Below are positions 1 to 11,573 of a DNA stretch of 64,000 nucleotides, one piece after another (positions within the stretch are counted from its first letter, which is position 1; each line of letters begins with the position of its first letter). This stretch comes from Gordius sp. MW1 (lineage: Eukaryota > Nematomorpha > Gordioida > Gordea > Gordiidae), in NCBI GenBank assembly GCA_964036665.1, contig OZ038532.1, forward strand, positions 13,224,537 to 13,288,536, given 5' to 3'. The notes below the pieces were generated by a model. The model was not told the origin of the DNA, made no database searches, and was given only the letters and a program-made list of their open reading frames with translations. The translations under genes and the position numbers were made by a program.

Positions 1-1320
1 ATAGTTCTGGCAGCTTAAAACCTCTTTTCGGAAGTAAATCGAGGATAATAAAATTCTCAAATTGGCTTACTTTTATATATTTTTTCATGCTCTTTCACAT
101 AGAATCGAAAAAAATAAATATTTTTACCTCAAAATTTTTCACATATTTTTCTTTCAACCGTATGCATCCGATGAAAGTTGTCGTTTTCAGACGTGGTTCT
201 ATGATCCCAAGTAAAAATTTATCAGAATCAGAGAAATGTTACTTTGAAATCATGATCGCATAGTGCATTTTTGAAAAATTAAGCACTCACGTTGCGATAC
301 AACAAACTAATCGCAACAATAAAACGTTGTCTTTTGTCAAAATGATAGTTCTCGCAGCTTACAACCTCTTTTCGGAAGTTTATCGAGGATAATAGGATTC
401 TCGAATTGGCTTACTTTTATATATTTTTTCAGGCTCTTTCACATAGAATTGAAAAAAATAAATATTTTTACCTCAAAATTTTTCACATATTTTTCTTTGA
501 ACCGTATTCATCCGATGAAAGATGTCGTTTTCAGACGTGGTTTCTATGATCTCAAGTAAAAATTTATCAGAATCTGAAAACTATTACTTTGAAATCATGA
601 TCGCATAGAACCATTTTCAAAAATTAAGCATCAGGTTGCGATACAACACACTAATCGCAACAATAAAACGTTGTCTTTTGTCAAAATGATAGTTCTCGCA
701 GCTTAAACCTCTTTTCGGAAGTCAATCGAGGATAATAGGATTCTTAAATTGGCTTACTTTTATATATTTTTTCATGCTCTTTCCCATAGAATCGAAAAAA
801 ATAAATGTTTTTACCTCAAAATTTTTCACATATTTTCCTTTCAACCGTATGCATCCGATGAAAGTTGTCGTTTTCAGACGTGGTTTTGATGATAAAAAGT
901 AAAAATTTATCAGAATCAGAAAACTATTACTTTGAAATCATGATCGCATGGAGCCATTTTCAAAAATTAAGCATCAGGTTGCGATACAACAAACTAATCG
1001 CAACAATAAAACGTTGTCTTTTGTCAAAATGATAGTTCTCGCAGCTTAAAACCTCTTTTCAGGAGTCAATCGAGGATAATAGGATTCTCAAATTGGCTTA
1101 CTTTCAAATATTTTTTTATGCTCTTTCACATAGAATCGAAAAAATAAATATTTTTACCTCAAAATTTTTCACATATTTTTCTTTCAACCGTGTGCATCCG
1201 ATGAAAGTTGTCGTTTTCAGACGTGGTTTCGATGATGAAAAGTAAAAATTTATTAGAATCAGAAAACTATTACTTTGAAATCATGATCGCATAGAGCCAT
1301 TTTCAAAAATTAAGCATCAC

Positions 1321-1347
1321 GTTGCGATACAACAAACTAATCGCAAC
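1321..1347. repeat. Monomer dyad, long-loop form (8-bp stem, 11-base loop)
   Basis: GTTGCGAT at 1321-1328 and its exact reverse complement ATCGCAAC at 1340-1347 flank the loop ACAACAAACTA. The dyad lies at monomer positions about 310-336 and recurs in nearly every unit. Some units carry a base change at the loop-closing end (ACTATTCGC or ACTTTCGC), leaving a 7-bp stem. A few have internal stem changes, for example near 1686 and 13738 (AATTGC), near 14770 (AATAGC) and near 43232 (AATGGC). It could form a cruciform or bind a symmetric protein; neither is shown by the sequence alone. Confidence 0.9.
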
Positions 1348-1361
1348 AATAAAACGTTGTC

Positions 1362-1372
1362 TTTTGTCAAAA
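1362..1372. repeat. Second monomer dyad TTTTG-T-CAAAA
   Basis: A perfect 5+1+5 palindrome at monomer positions 6-16, about 15 bp after the larger dyad of the preceding unit. Between the two, CAAC (end of the larger dyad) and GTTG (monomer positions 345-3) form another short inverted pair, so the unit boundary is a cluster of GTTG/CAAC elements. The palindrome is present in most units. It is broken in the CTTATGTC sub-array (7885-11573), in the unit at 7198 (GTCTAAATG), and by a 4-bp loss of CTTT near 27502 and 32642. No binding protein can be named. Confidence 0.75.
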
Positions 1373-1482
1373 TGAATAGTTCTGGCAGCTTAAAACCTCT
1401 TTTCGGAAGTAAATCGAGGATAATAGGATTCTCAAATTGGCTTACTTTTAAATATTTTTTTATGCTCTTTCACATAGAATCG

Positions 1483-1536
1483 AAAAAAATAAATATTTTC
1501 ACCTCAAAATTTTTCACATATTTTTCTTTCAACCGT
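1483..1536 (+). repeat. A/T-tract block of the monomer, possibly curved DNA
   Basis: After AGAATCG come four A/T tracts: a run of seven A, then an AT-rich tract ending in a T run, AAAATTTTT, and ATATTTTT. Their centres lie about 12-13 bp apart. Such spacing is close to but longer than the helical repeat, so intrinsic curvature is plausible but would drift out of phase. The block recurs at monomer positions about 122-170. The first A run varies by one or two bases between units, for example eight A in the 347-bp units at 7885-10650. Confidence 0.5.
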
Positions 1537-4110
1537 ATGCATCCGATGAAAGTTGTCGTTTTCATACGTGGTTTCTATGATCTCAAGTAAAAATTTATCA
1601 GAATCTGAAAACTATTACTTTGAAATCATGATCGCATAGAGCCATTTTCAAAAATTAAGCATCACGTTGCGATACAACAAACTAATTGCAACAATAAAAC
1701 GTTGTCTTTTGTCAAAATGATAGTTCTCGCAGCTTAAAACCTCTTTTCGGAAATAAATCGAGGATAATAGGATTCTCAAATTGGTTTACTTTTATATATT
1801 TTTTCATGTTCTTTCACATAGAATTGAAAAAAATAAATATTCTTACCTTAAAATTTTTCACATTTTTTTCTTTGAACCGTATTCATCCGATGAAAGTTGT
1901 CGTTTTCTGACGTGGTTTCTATGATCCCAAGTAATAATTTATCAGAATCAGAGAAATGTTACTTTGAAATCATGATCGCATAGTACATTTTTGAAAAATT
2001 AAACACTCACGTTGCGATACAACAAACTAATCGCAACAATAAAACGTTGTCTTTTGTCAAAATGAATAGTTCTGGCAGCTTAAAACCTCTTTTCGGAAGT
2101 AAATCGAGGATAATAGGATTCTCAAATTGGCTTACTTTTATATATTTTTTCATGCTCTTTCACATAGAATCGAAAAAAATAAATATTTTTACCTCAAAAT
2201 TTTTCACATATTTTTCTTTCAACCGTATGCATCCGATGAAAGTTGTCGTTTTCAGACGTGGTTCTATGATCCCAAGTAAAAATTTATCAGAATCAGAGAA
2301 ATGTTACTTTGAAATCATGATCGCATAGTGCATTTTCAAAAAATAAGCATCACCTTGCGATACAACACACTAATCGCAACAATAAAACGTTGTCTTTTGT
2401 CAAAATGATAGTTCTCGCAGCTTAAACCTCTTTTCGGAAGTCAATCGAGGATAATAGGATTCTTAAATTGGCTTACTTTTATATATTTTTTCATGCTCTT
2501 TCCCATAGAATCGAAAAAAATAAATGTTTTTACCTCAAAATTTTTCACATATTTTCCTTTCAACCGTATGCATCCGATGAAAGTTGTCGTTTTCAGACGT
2601 GGTTTTGATGATAAAAAGTAAAAATTTATCAGAATCAGAAAACTATTACTTTGAAATCATGATCGCATGGAGCCATTTTCAAAAATTAAGCATCAGGTTG
2701 CGATACAACAAACTAATCGCAACAATAAAACGTTGTCTTTTGTCAAAATGATAGTTCTCGCAGCTTAAAACCTCTTTTCAGGAGTCAATCGAGGATAATA
2801 GGATTCTCAAATTGGCTTACTTTCAAATATTTTTTTATGCTCTTTCACATAGAATCGAAAAAAATAAATATTTTTACCTCAAAATTTTTCACATATTTTT
2901 CTTTCAACCGTGTGCATCCGATGAAAGTTGTCGTTTTCAGACGTGGTTTCGATGATGAAAAGTAAAAATTTATTAGAATCAGAAAACTATTACTTTGAAA
3001 TCATGATCGCATAGAGCCATTTTCAAAAATTAAGCATCACGTTGCGATACAACAAACTAATCGCAACAATAAAACGTTGTCTTTTGTCAAAATGATAGTT
3101 CTCGCAGCTTAAAACCTCTTTTCGGAAGTCAATCGAGGATAATAGGATTCTCAAATTGGCTTACTTTTATAAATTTTTTCATGCTCTTTCACATAGAATT
3201 GAAAAAAATAAATATTTTTACCTCAAAATTTTTCACATATTTTTCTTTGAACCGTATTCATCCGATGAAAGTTGTCGTTTTCAGACGTGGTTTCTATGAT
3301 CCCAAGTAAAGATTTATCAGAATCTAAAAACTATTACTTTGAAATCATAATCGCATAGAGCAGTTTTCAAAAATTCAGCACTCACGTTGCGATACAACAA
3401 ACTAATCGCAACAATAAAACGTTGTCTTTTGTCAAAATGAATAGTTCTGGTAGCTTAAAACCTCTTTTCGGAAGTAAATCGAGGATAATACGATTCTCAA
3501 ATTGGCTTACTTTTAAATATTTTTTTATGCTCTTTCACATAGAATCGAAAAAAATAAATATTTTTACCTCAAAATTTTTCACATATTTTTCTTTCAACCG
3601 TATGCATCCGATGAAAGTTGTCGTTTTCATACGTGGTTTCTATGATCTCAAGTAAAAATTTATCAGAATCTGAAAACTATTACTTTGAAATCATGATCGC
3701 ATGGAGCCATTTTCAAAAATTAAGCATCACGTTGCGATACAACAAACTAATCGCAACAATAAAACGTTGTCTTTTGTCAAAATGATAGTTCTCGCAGCTT
3801 AAAACCTCTTTTCGGAAGTCAATCGAGGATAATAGGATTCTCAAATTGGCTTACTTTCAAATATTTTTTTATGCTCTTTCACATAGAATCGAAAAAAATA
3901 AATATTTTTACCTCAAAATTTTTCACATATTTTTCTTTCAAACGTGTGCATCCGATGAAAGTTGTCGTTTTCAGACGTGGTTTCGATGATAAAAAGTAAA
4001 AATTTATTAGAATCAGAAAACTATTACTTTGAAATCATGATCGCATAGAGCCATTTTCAAAAATTAAGCATCACGTTGCGATACAACAAACTAATCGCAA
4101 CAATAAAACG

Positions 4111-4455
4111 TTGTCTTTTGTCAAAATGATAGTTCTCGCAGCTTAAAACCTCTTTTCGGAAGTCAATCGAGGATAATAGGATTCTCAAATTGGCTTACTT
4201 TTATATATTTTTTCATGCTCTTTCACATAGAATTGAAAAAAATAAATATTTTTACCTCAAAATTTTTCACATATTTTTCTTTGAACCGTATTCATCCGAT
4301 GAAAGTTGTCGTTTTCAGACGTGGTTTCTATGATCCCAAGTAAAAATTTATCAGAATCTAAAAACTATTACTTTGAAATCATAATCGCATAGAGCAGTTT
4401 TCAAAAATTCAGCACTCACGTTGCGATACAACAAACTAATCGCAACAATAAAACG
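4111..4455 (+). repeat. Representative monomer: A-type first half, g-type second half (345 bp)
   Basis: The A-type first half reads AAAATGATAG, then TTCTCGCAGC, and GTCAATCGAGG near monomer positions 51-62. Its ATGATA frame stops after seven codons. A TTTTATATATTT stretch (about 88-100) and an AT-rich block with four A/T tracts (about 125-170) follow. The g-type second half has CTTTGAACCGTATTC and TTTCTATGATCCCAAG. The unit ends with the GTTGCGAT / ATCGCAAC dyad (310-336) and AATAAAACG. This copy also carries the AATCTAAAAAC, CATAATCGC and GAGCAGTTTTC variants shared with units at 3077, about 16850 and about 19583, which marks them as one lineage. A-type units dominate with B in the left part of the window and become the minority to the right. 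Confidence 0.9.
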
Positions 4456-5577
4456 TTGTCTTTTGTCAAAATGAATAGTTCTGGTAGCTTAAAACCTCTT
4501 TTCGGAAGTAAATCGAGGATAATACGATTCTCAAATTGGCTTACTTTTACATATTTTCCCATAGAATCGAAAAAAATAAATATTTTTACCTCAAAATTTT
4601 TCACATATTTTTCTTTCAACAGTATGCATCCGATGAAAGTTGTCGTTTTCAGACGTGGTTTCGATGATAAAAAGTAAAAATTTATCAGAATCAGAAAACT
4701 ATTACTTTAAAATCATGATACCATAGTGCATTTTTGAAAAATTAAGCACTCACGTTGCGATACAACAAACTAATCGCAACAATAAAACGTTGTCTTTTGT
4801 CAAAATGATAGTTCTCGCAGCTTAAAACCTCTTTTCGGAAGTCAATCGAGGATAATAGGATTCTCAAATTGGCTTACTTTTATATATTTTTTCATGCTCT
4901 TTCACATAGAATTGAAAACAATAAATATTCTAACTCAAAATTTTTCACATATTTTTCTTTGAACCGTATTCATCCGATGATAGTTGTCGTTTTCAGACGT
5001 GGTTTCTATGATCCCAAGTAAAAATTTATCAGAATCAGAGAAATGTTACTTTGAAATCATGATCGCATAGTGCATTTTTGAATAATTAAACACTCACGTT
5101 GCGATACAACAAACTAATCGCAACAATAAAACGTTGTCTTTTGTCAAAATGAATAGTTCTGGCAGCTTAAAACCTCTTTTCGGAAGTAAATCGAGGATAA
5201 TAGGATTCTCAAATTGGCTTACTTTTATATATTTTTTCATGCTCTTTCACATAGAATCGAAAAATAAATATTTTTACATCAAAATTTTTCACATATTTTT
5301 CTTTCAACCGTATGCATCCGATGAAAGTTGTCGTTTTCAGACGTGGTTTCCATGATAAAAAGTAAAAATTTATCAGTGAGAACTATTACTTTGAAATCAT
5401 GATCGCATAGAGCCATTTTAAAAAATTAAGCATCACGTTGCGATACAACAAACTAATCGCAACAATAAATCGTTGTCTTTTGTCAAAATGATAGTTCTCG
5501 CAGCTTAAAACCTCTTTTCGGAAGTAAATCAAGGATAATAGGATTCTCAACTTGGCTTACTTATATATATTTTTTTA

Positions 5578-7884
5578 CGCTCTTTCACATAGTATCGAAA
5601 AAAATAAATATTTTTACCTAAAAATTTTTCACATATTTTTCTTTGAACCGTATGCATCCGATGAAAGTTGTCGTTTTCAGACGTGGTTTCCATGATAAAA
5701 AGTAAAAATTTATCAGAATCAGAAAACTATTACTTTGAAATCATGATCGCATAGTGCATTTTTGAAATTTTAAGCACTCACGTTGCGATACAACAAACTA
5801 ATCGCAACAATAAAACGTTGTCTTTTGTCAAAATGAATAGTTCTGGCAGCTTAAAACCTCTTTTCGGAAGTAAATCGAGGATAATAGGATTCTCAAATTG
5901 GCTTACTTTTATATATTTTTTTACGCTCTTTCACATAGTATCGAAAAAAATAAATATTTTTACCTAAAATTTTTCACATATTTTTCTTTGAACCGTATGC
6001 ATCCGATGAAAGTTGTCGTTTTCAGACGTGGTTTCCATGATAAAAAGTAAAAATTTATCAGAATCAGAAAACTATTACTTTGAAATCATGATCGCATAGT
6101 GCATTTTTGAAATTTTAAGCACTCACGTTGCGATACAACAAACTAATCGCAACAATAAAACGTTGTCTTTTGTCAAAATGATAGTTCTGGCAGCTTAAAA
6201 CCTCTTTTCGGAAGTAAATCGAGGATAATAGGATTTTCAAATTGGCTTACTTTTATATATTTTTTCATGCTCTTTCACATAGAATTGAAAAAAATAAATA
6301 TTCTTACCTCAAAATTTTTCACATATTTTTCTTTGAACCGTATTCATCCGATGAAAGTTGTCGTTTTAAGACGTGGTTTCTATAATCCCAAGTAAAAATT
6401 TATCAGAATCAGAGAAATGTTACTTTGAAATCATGACCGCTTAGTGCATTTTTGAAAAATTAAACACTCACGTTGCGATACAACAAACTAATCGCAACAA
6501 TAAAACGTTGTCTTTTGTCAAAATGAATAGTTCTGGCAGCTTAAAACCTCTTTTCGGAAGTAAATCGAGTATAATAGGATTCTTAAATTGGCTTACTTTT
6601 ATATATTTTTTCATGCTCTTTCACATAGAATCGAAAAAAATAATTATTTTTACCTCAAAATCTTTCACATATTTTTCTTTGAACCGTATTCATCCGATGA
6701 AAGTTGTCGTTTTCAGACGTGGTTTCTATGATCACAAGTAAAAATTTATCAGAATCTAAAAACTATTACTTTGAAATCATGATCGCATAGAGCAGTTTAA
6801 AAATTAAGCACTCACGTTGCGATACAACAAACTAATCGCAACAATAAAACGTTGTCTTTTGTCAAAATGATAGTTCTCGCAGCTTAAAACCTCTTTTCGG
6901 AAGTAAATCGAGGATAATAGGATTCTCAAATTGGCTTACTTTTATATATTTTTTCATGCTCTTTCACATAGAATCGAAAAAAATAAATATTTTTACCTCA
7001 AAATTTTTCACATATTTTTCTTTGAATCGTATTCATCCGATAAATGTTGTCGTTTTCAGACGTGGTTTCTATGATCCCAAGTAAAAATTTATCAGAATCT
7101 AAAAACTATTACTTTGAAATCATAATCGCATAGAGCAGTTTTTGAAAAATTAAGCACTCACGTTGCGATACAACAAACTAATCGCAACAATAAAACGTTG
7201 TCTTTTGTCTAAATGATAGTTCTGGCAGATTAAAACCTCTTTTCGGAAGTAAATCGAGGATAATAGGATTCTCAAATTGGCTTACTTTTATATATTTTTT
7301 CATGCTCTTTCACATAGAATCGAAAAAAATAAATATTTTTACCTAATTTTTCACATATTTTTCTTTCAACCGTATGCATCCGATGAAAGTTGTCGTTTTC
7401 AGACGTGGTTTCCATGATAAAAATTAAAAATTTATCAGAATCAAAAAACTATTACTTTGAAATCATGATCGCATAGTGCATTTTTGAAAAATTAAGCACT
7501 CACGTTGCGATACAACAAACTAATCGCAACAATAAAACGTTGTCTTTTGTCAAAATGATAGTTCTCGCAGCTTAAAACCTCTTTTCGGAAGTAAATCGAG
7601 GATAATATGATTCTCAAATTGGCTTACTTTTATATATTTTTTCATGCTCTTTCACATAGAATCGAAAAAAATAAATATTTTTACCTCAAAATTTTTCACG
7701 TATTTTTCTTTGAACCGTATTCATCCGATGAAAGTTGTCGTTTTCAGACGTAGTTTCTATGATCCCAAGTAAAAATTTATCAGAATCAGAAAACTATTAC
7801 TTTAAAATCATGATCGAATAGAGCCATTTTCAAAAATTAAGCACTCACGTTGCGATACAACAAACTAATCGCAACAATAAAACG
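5578..7884 (+). repeat. Mixed A/B units with a single-monomer tandem duplication
   Basis: Ordinary satellite. The unit starting at 5473 and the next one at 5818 share the private markers TTTACGCTC, CATAGTATCG and GAAATTTTAAGC, so they look like a one-monomer tandem duplication (offset about 345). Units at 6163 and 7198 join an A-type ATGATAG to a B-type TTCTGGCAG, showing exchange within the first 30 bases. The unit at 6163 shares a TATAATCCCAAG / CATGACCGC lineage with the one at about 12030. Nothing but satellite is present. Confidence 0.85.
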
Positions 7885-10800
7885 TTGTCTTATGTCAAAA
7901 TGAATAGTTCTGGCAGCTTAAAACCTCTTTTCGGAAGTAAATCGAGGATAATAGGATTCTCAAATTGGCTTACTTTTATATATTTTTTCATGCTCTTTCA
8001 CATAGAATCGAAAAAAAATAAATATTTTTACCTCAAAATCCTTCACATATTTTTCTTTCAACCGTATGCCTCCGATGAAAGTTGTCGTTTTCAGACGTGG
8101 TTTTGATGATAAAAAGTAAAAATTTATCAGAATCAGAAAACTATTACTTTGAAATCATGATCGCATAGAGCCATTTTCAAAAATTAAGCATCACGTTGCG
8201 ATACAACAAACTAATCGCAACAATAAAACTGTCTTTTGTCAAAATGATAGTTCTCACAGCTTAAAACCTCTTTTCGGAAGTAAATCGAGGATAATATGAT
8301 TCTCAAATTGGCTTACTTTTATATATTTTTTCATGCTCTTTCACATAGAATTGAAAAAAATAAATATTTTTACCTCAAAATTTTTCACGTATTTTTCTTT
8401 GAACCGTATTCATCCGATGAAAGTTGTCGTTTTCAGACGTGGTTTCTATGATCCCAAGTAAAAATTTATCAGAATCAGAAAACTATTACTTTAAAATCAT
8501 GATCGAATAGAGCCATTTTCAAAAATTAAGCACTCACGTTGCGATACAACAAACTAATCGCAACAATAAAACGTTGTCTTATGTCAAAATGAATAGTTCT
8601 GGCAGCTTAAAACCTCTTTTCGGAAGTAAATCGAGGATAATAGGATTCTCAAATTGGCTTACTTTTATATATTTTTTCATGCTCTTTCACATAGAATCGA
8701 AAAAAAATAAATATTTTTACCTCAAAATCCTTCACATATTTTTCTTTCAACCGTATGCATCCGATGAAAGTTGTCGTTTTCAGACGTGGTTTTGATGATA
8801 AAAAGTAAAAATTTATCAGAATCAGAAAACTATTACTTTGAAATCATGATCGCATAGAGCCATTTTCAAAAATTAAGCATCACGTTGCGATACAACAAAC
8901 TCATCGCAACAATAAAACGTTGTCTTTTGTCAAAATGATAGTTCTCGCAGCTTAAAACTTCTTTTCGGAAGTAAATCGAGGATAATAGGATTCTCAAATT
9001 GGCTTACTTTTATATATTTTTTCATGCTCTTTCACATAGAATCGAAAAAAAATAAATATTTTTACCTCAAAATCCTTCACATATTTTTCTTTGAACCGTA
9101 TTCATCCGATGAAAGTTGTCGTTTTCAGACGTGGTTTCTATGATCCCAAGTAAAAATTTATCAGAATCAGAAAACTATTACTTTAAAATCATGATCGAAT
9201 AGAGCCATTTTCAAAAATTAAGCACTCACGTTGCGATACAACAAACTAATCGCAACAATAAAACGTTGTCTTATGTCAAAATGAATAGTTCTGGCAGCTT
9301 AAAACCTCTTTTCGGAAGTAAATCGAGGATAATAGGATTCTCAAATTGGCTTACTTTTATATATTTTTTCATGCTCTTTCACATAGAATCGAAAAAAAAT
9401 AAATATTTTTACCTCAAAATCCTTCACATATTTTTCTTTCAACCGTATGCATCCGATGAAAGTTGTCGTTTTCAGACGTGGTTTCTATGATCCCAAGTAA
9501 AAATTTATCAGAATCAGAAAACTATTACTTTAAAATCATGATCGAATAGAGCCATTTTCAAAAATTAAGCACTCACGTTGCGATACAACAAACTAATCGC
9601 AACAATAAAACGTTGTCTTATGTCAAAATGAATAGTTCTGGCAGCTTAAAACCTCTTTTCGGAAGTAAATCGAGGATAATAGGATTCTCAAATTGGCTTA
9701 CTTTTATATATTTTTTCATGCTCTTTCACATAGAATCGAAAAAAAATAAATATTTTTACCTCAAAATCCTTCACATATTTTTCTTTCAACCGTATGCATC
9801 CGATGAAAGTTGTCGTTTTCAGACGTGGTTTTGATGATAAAAAGTAAAAATTTATCAGAATCAGAAAACTATTACTTTGAAATCATGATCGCATAGAGCC
9901 ATTTTCAAAAATTAAGCACTCACGTTGCGATACAACAAACTAATCGCAACAATAAAACGTTGTCTTATGTCAAAATGAATAGTTCTGGCAGCTTAAAACC
10001 TCTTTTCGGAAGTAAATCGAGGATAATAGGATTCTCAAATTGGCTTACTTTTATATATTTTTTCATGCTCTTTCACATAGAATCGAAAAAAAATAAATAT
10101 TTTTACCTCAAAATCCTTCACATATTTTTCTTTCAACCGTATGCATCCGATGAAAGTTGTCGTTTTCAGACGTGGTTTTGATGATAAAAAGTAAAAATTT
10201 ATCAGAATCAGAAAACTATTACTTTGAAATCATGATCGCATAGAGCCATTTTCAAAAATTAAGCATCACGTTGCGATACAACAAACTAATCGCAACAATA
10301 AAACTGTCTTTTGTCAAAATGATAGTTCTCGCAACTTAAAACCTCTTTTCGGAAGTAAATCGAGGATAATATGATTCTCAAATTGGCTTACTTTTATATA
10401 TTTTTTCATGCTCTTTCACATAGAATCGAAAAAAATAAATATTTTTACCTCAAAATTTTTCACGTATTTTTCTTTGAACCGTATTCATCCGATGAAAGTT
10501 GTCGTTTTCAGACGTGGTTTCTATGATCCCAAGTAAAAATTTATCAGAATCAGAAAACTATTACTTTAAAATCATGATCGAATAGAGCCATTTTCAAAAA
10601 TTAAGCACTCACGTTGCGATACAACAAACTAATCGCAACAATAAAACGTTGTCTTATGTCAAAATGAATAGTTCTGGCAGCTTAAAACCTCTTTTCGGAA
10701 GTAAATCGAGGATAATAGGATTCTCAAATTGGCTTACTTTTATATATTTTTTCATGCTCTTTCACATAGAATCGAAAAAAAATAAATATTTTTACCTCAA

Positions 10801-11573
10801 AATCCTTCACATATTTTTCTTTCAACCGTATGCATCCGATGAAAGTTGTCGTTTTCAGACGTGGTTTTGATGATAAAAAGTAAAAATTTATCAGAATCAG
10901 AAAACTATTACTTTGAAATCATGATCGCATAGAGCCATTTTCAAAAATTAAGCATCACGTTTCGATACAACAAACTAATCGCAACAATAAAACGTTGTCT
11001 TTTGTCAAAATGATAGTTCTCGCAGCTTAAAACTTCTTTTCGGAAGTCAATCGAGGATAATAGGATTCTCAAATTAGCTTACTTTTCTATATTTTTTCAT
11101 GCTCTTTCACATAGAATCGAAAAAAATAAATATTTTTACCTCAAAATTTTTCACATATTTTTCTTTGAACCGTATTCATCCGATGAAAGTTGTCGTTTTC
11201 AGACGTGGTTTCTATGATCCCAAGTAAAAATTTATCAGAATCAGAAAACTATTACTTTAAAATCATGATCGCATAGAGCCATTTTCAAAAATTAAGCACT
11301 CACGTTGCGATACAACAAACTAATCGCAACAATAAAACGTTGTCTTATGTCAAAATGAATAGTTCTGGCAGCTTAAAACCTCTTTTCGGAAGTAAATCGA
11401 GGATAATAGGATTCTCAAATTGGCTTACTTTTATATATTTTTTCATGCTCTTTCACATAGAATCGAAAAAAATAAATATTTTTACCTCAAAATTTTTCAC
11501 ATATTTTTCTTTCAACCGTATGCATCCGATGAAAGTTGTCGTTTTCAGACGTGGTTTCTATGATCCCAAGTAA
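7885..11573 (+). repeat. Locally homogenised sub-array with CTTATGTC marker and 347-bp units
   Basis: B units at 7885, 8574, 9266, 9613, 9960, 10649 and 11340 carry CTTATGTC in place of CTTTTGTC. All but the last also have an extra A in the A run and AAAATCCTTCAC. Most alternate with an A unit, giving dimers of 689-692 bp. Three B units stand side by side at 9266-10306, with starts spaced 347 bp. The interleaved A units often carry GATAATATGATTC and TTCACGTATT. AATAAAACTGTC (loss of GTT) occurs near 8229 and 10304, marking a repeated A-B block. The markers are not seen elsewhere in the window, so this is local amplification. Confidence 0.87.

Larger units (their letters stand above)
1..5577 (+). 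repeat. Left segment, copy 1 of a long-range duplication
   Basis: This stretch of A and B units matches 14117-18315 at two offsets: 1-2567 at +14,116, and 3943-5577 at +12,738. Shared private markers include CTTACAACC with GTTTATC, CTTAAACC, TTTTCAGGAGTC, AATTGCAAC, AAATAAGCATCACC, the roughly 12-bp shortened unit at 4456 (334 bp), ATTCTAACTC and AATAAATCG. The two copies differ at only about nine bases that I could find. Copy 1 keeps 2568-3942 (four monomers), which copy 2 lacks. The left end of the duplication lies outside the window. Confidence 0.88.

Noticed and set aside
1357-1590. Recurring ~77-codon open frame (TTG or ATG start) in B-type units, with copies of 60-94 codons throughout
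   Set aside because: It is the same segment of a homogenised satellite in each unit. A-type units carry a one-base difference that closes the frame, an 11-bp deletion (29211, 34351, 36399, 38788) shifts it without consequence, and stop position varies with neutral repeat variants. There is no ribosome-site pattern, no domain, and no unique flanking sequence.
2256-2275. Pol III B-box-like GGTTCTATGATCCC (tRNA or SINE origin)
   Set aside because: It lacks the GGTTCGA core and there is no A box at the right distance. The form with a single T after GGTT is a one-base variant of GGTTTCTATGATCCC found in only a few units.
4152-4172. CENP-B box-like pattern TTTTCGGAAGT...TCGAGG
   Set aside because: The two CG-containing halves are spaced about two bases too far apart for the canonical CENP-B box, and the CGGG core is absent (CGAGG). 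I cannot support it as a CENP-B site.
4416-4619. Minus-strand open frames of 60-67 codons, also at 17154, 43162, 45226, 46257, 48667, 50392, 52808 and others
   Set aside because: They are the antisense of the same satellite stretch and appear or vanish with single-base repeat variants. No independent evidence of coding.
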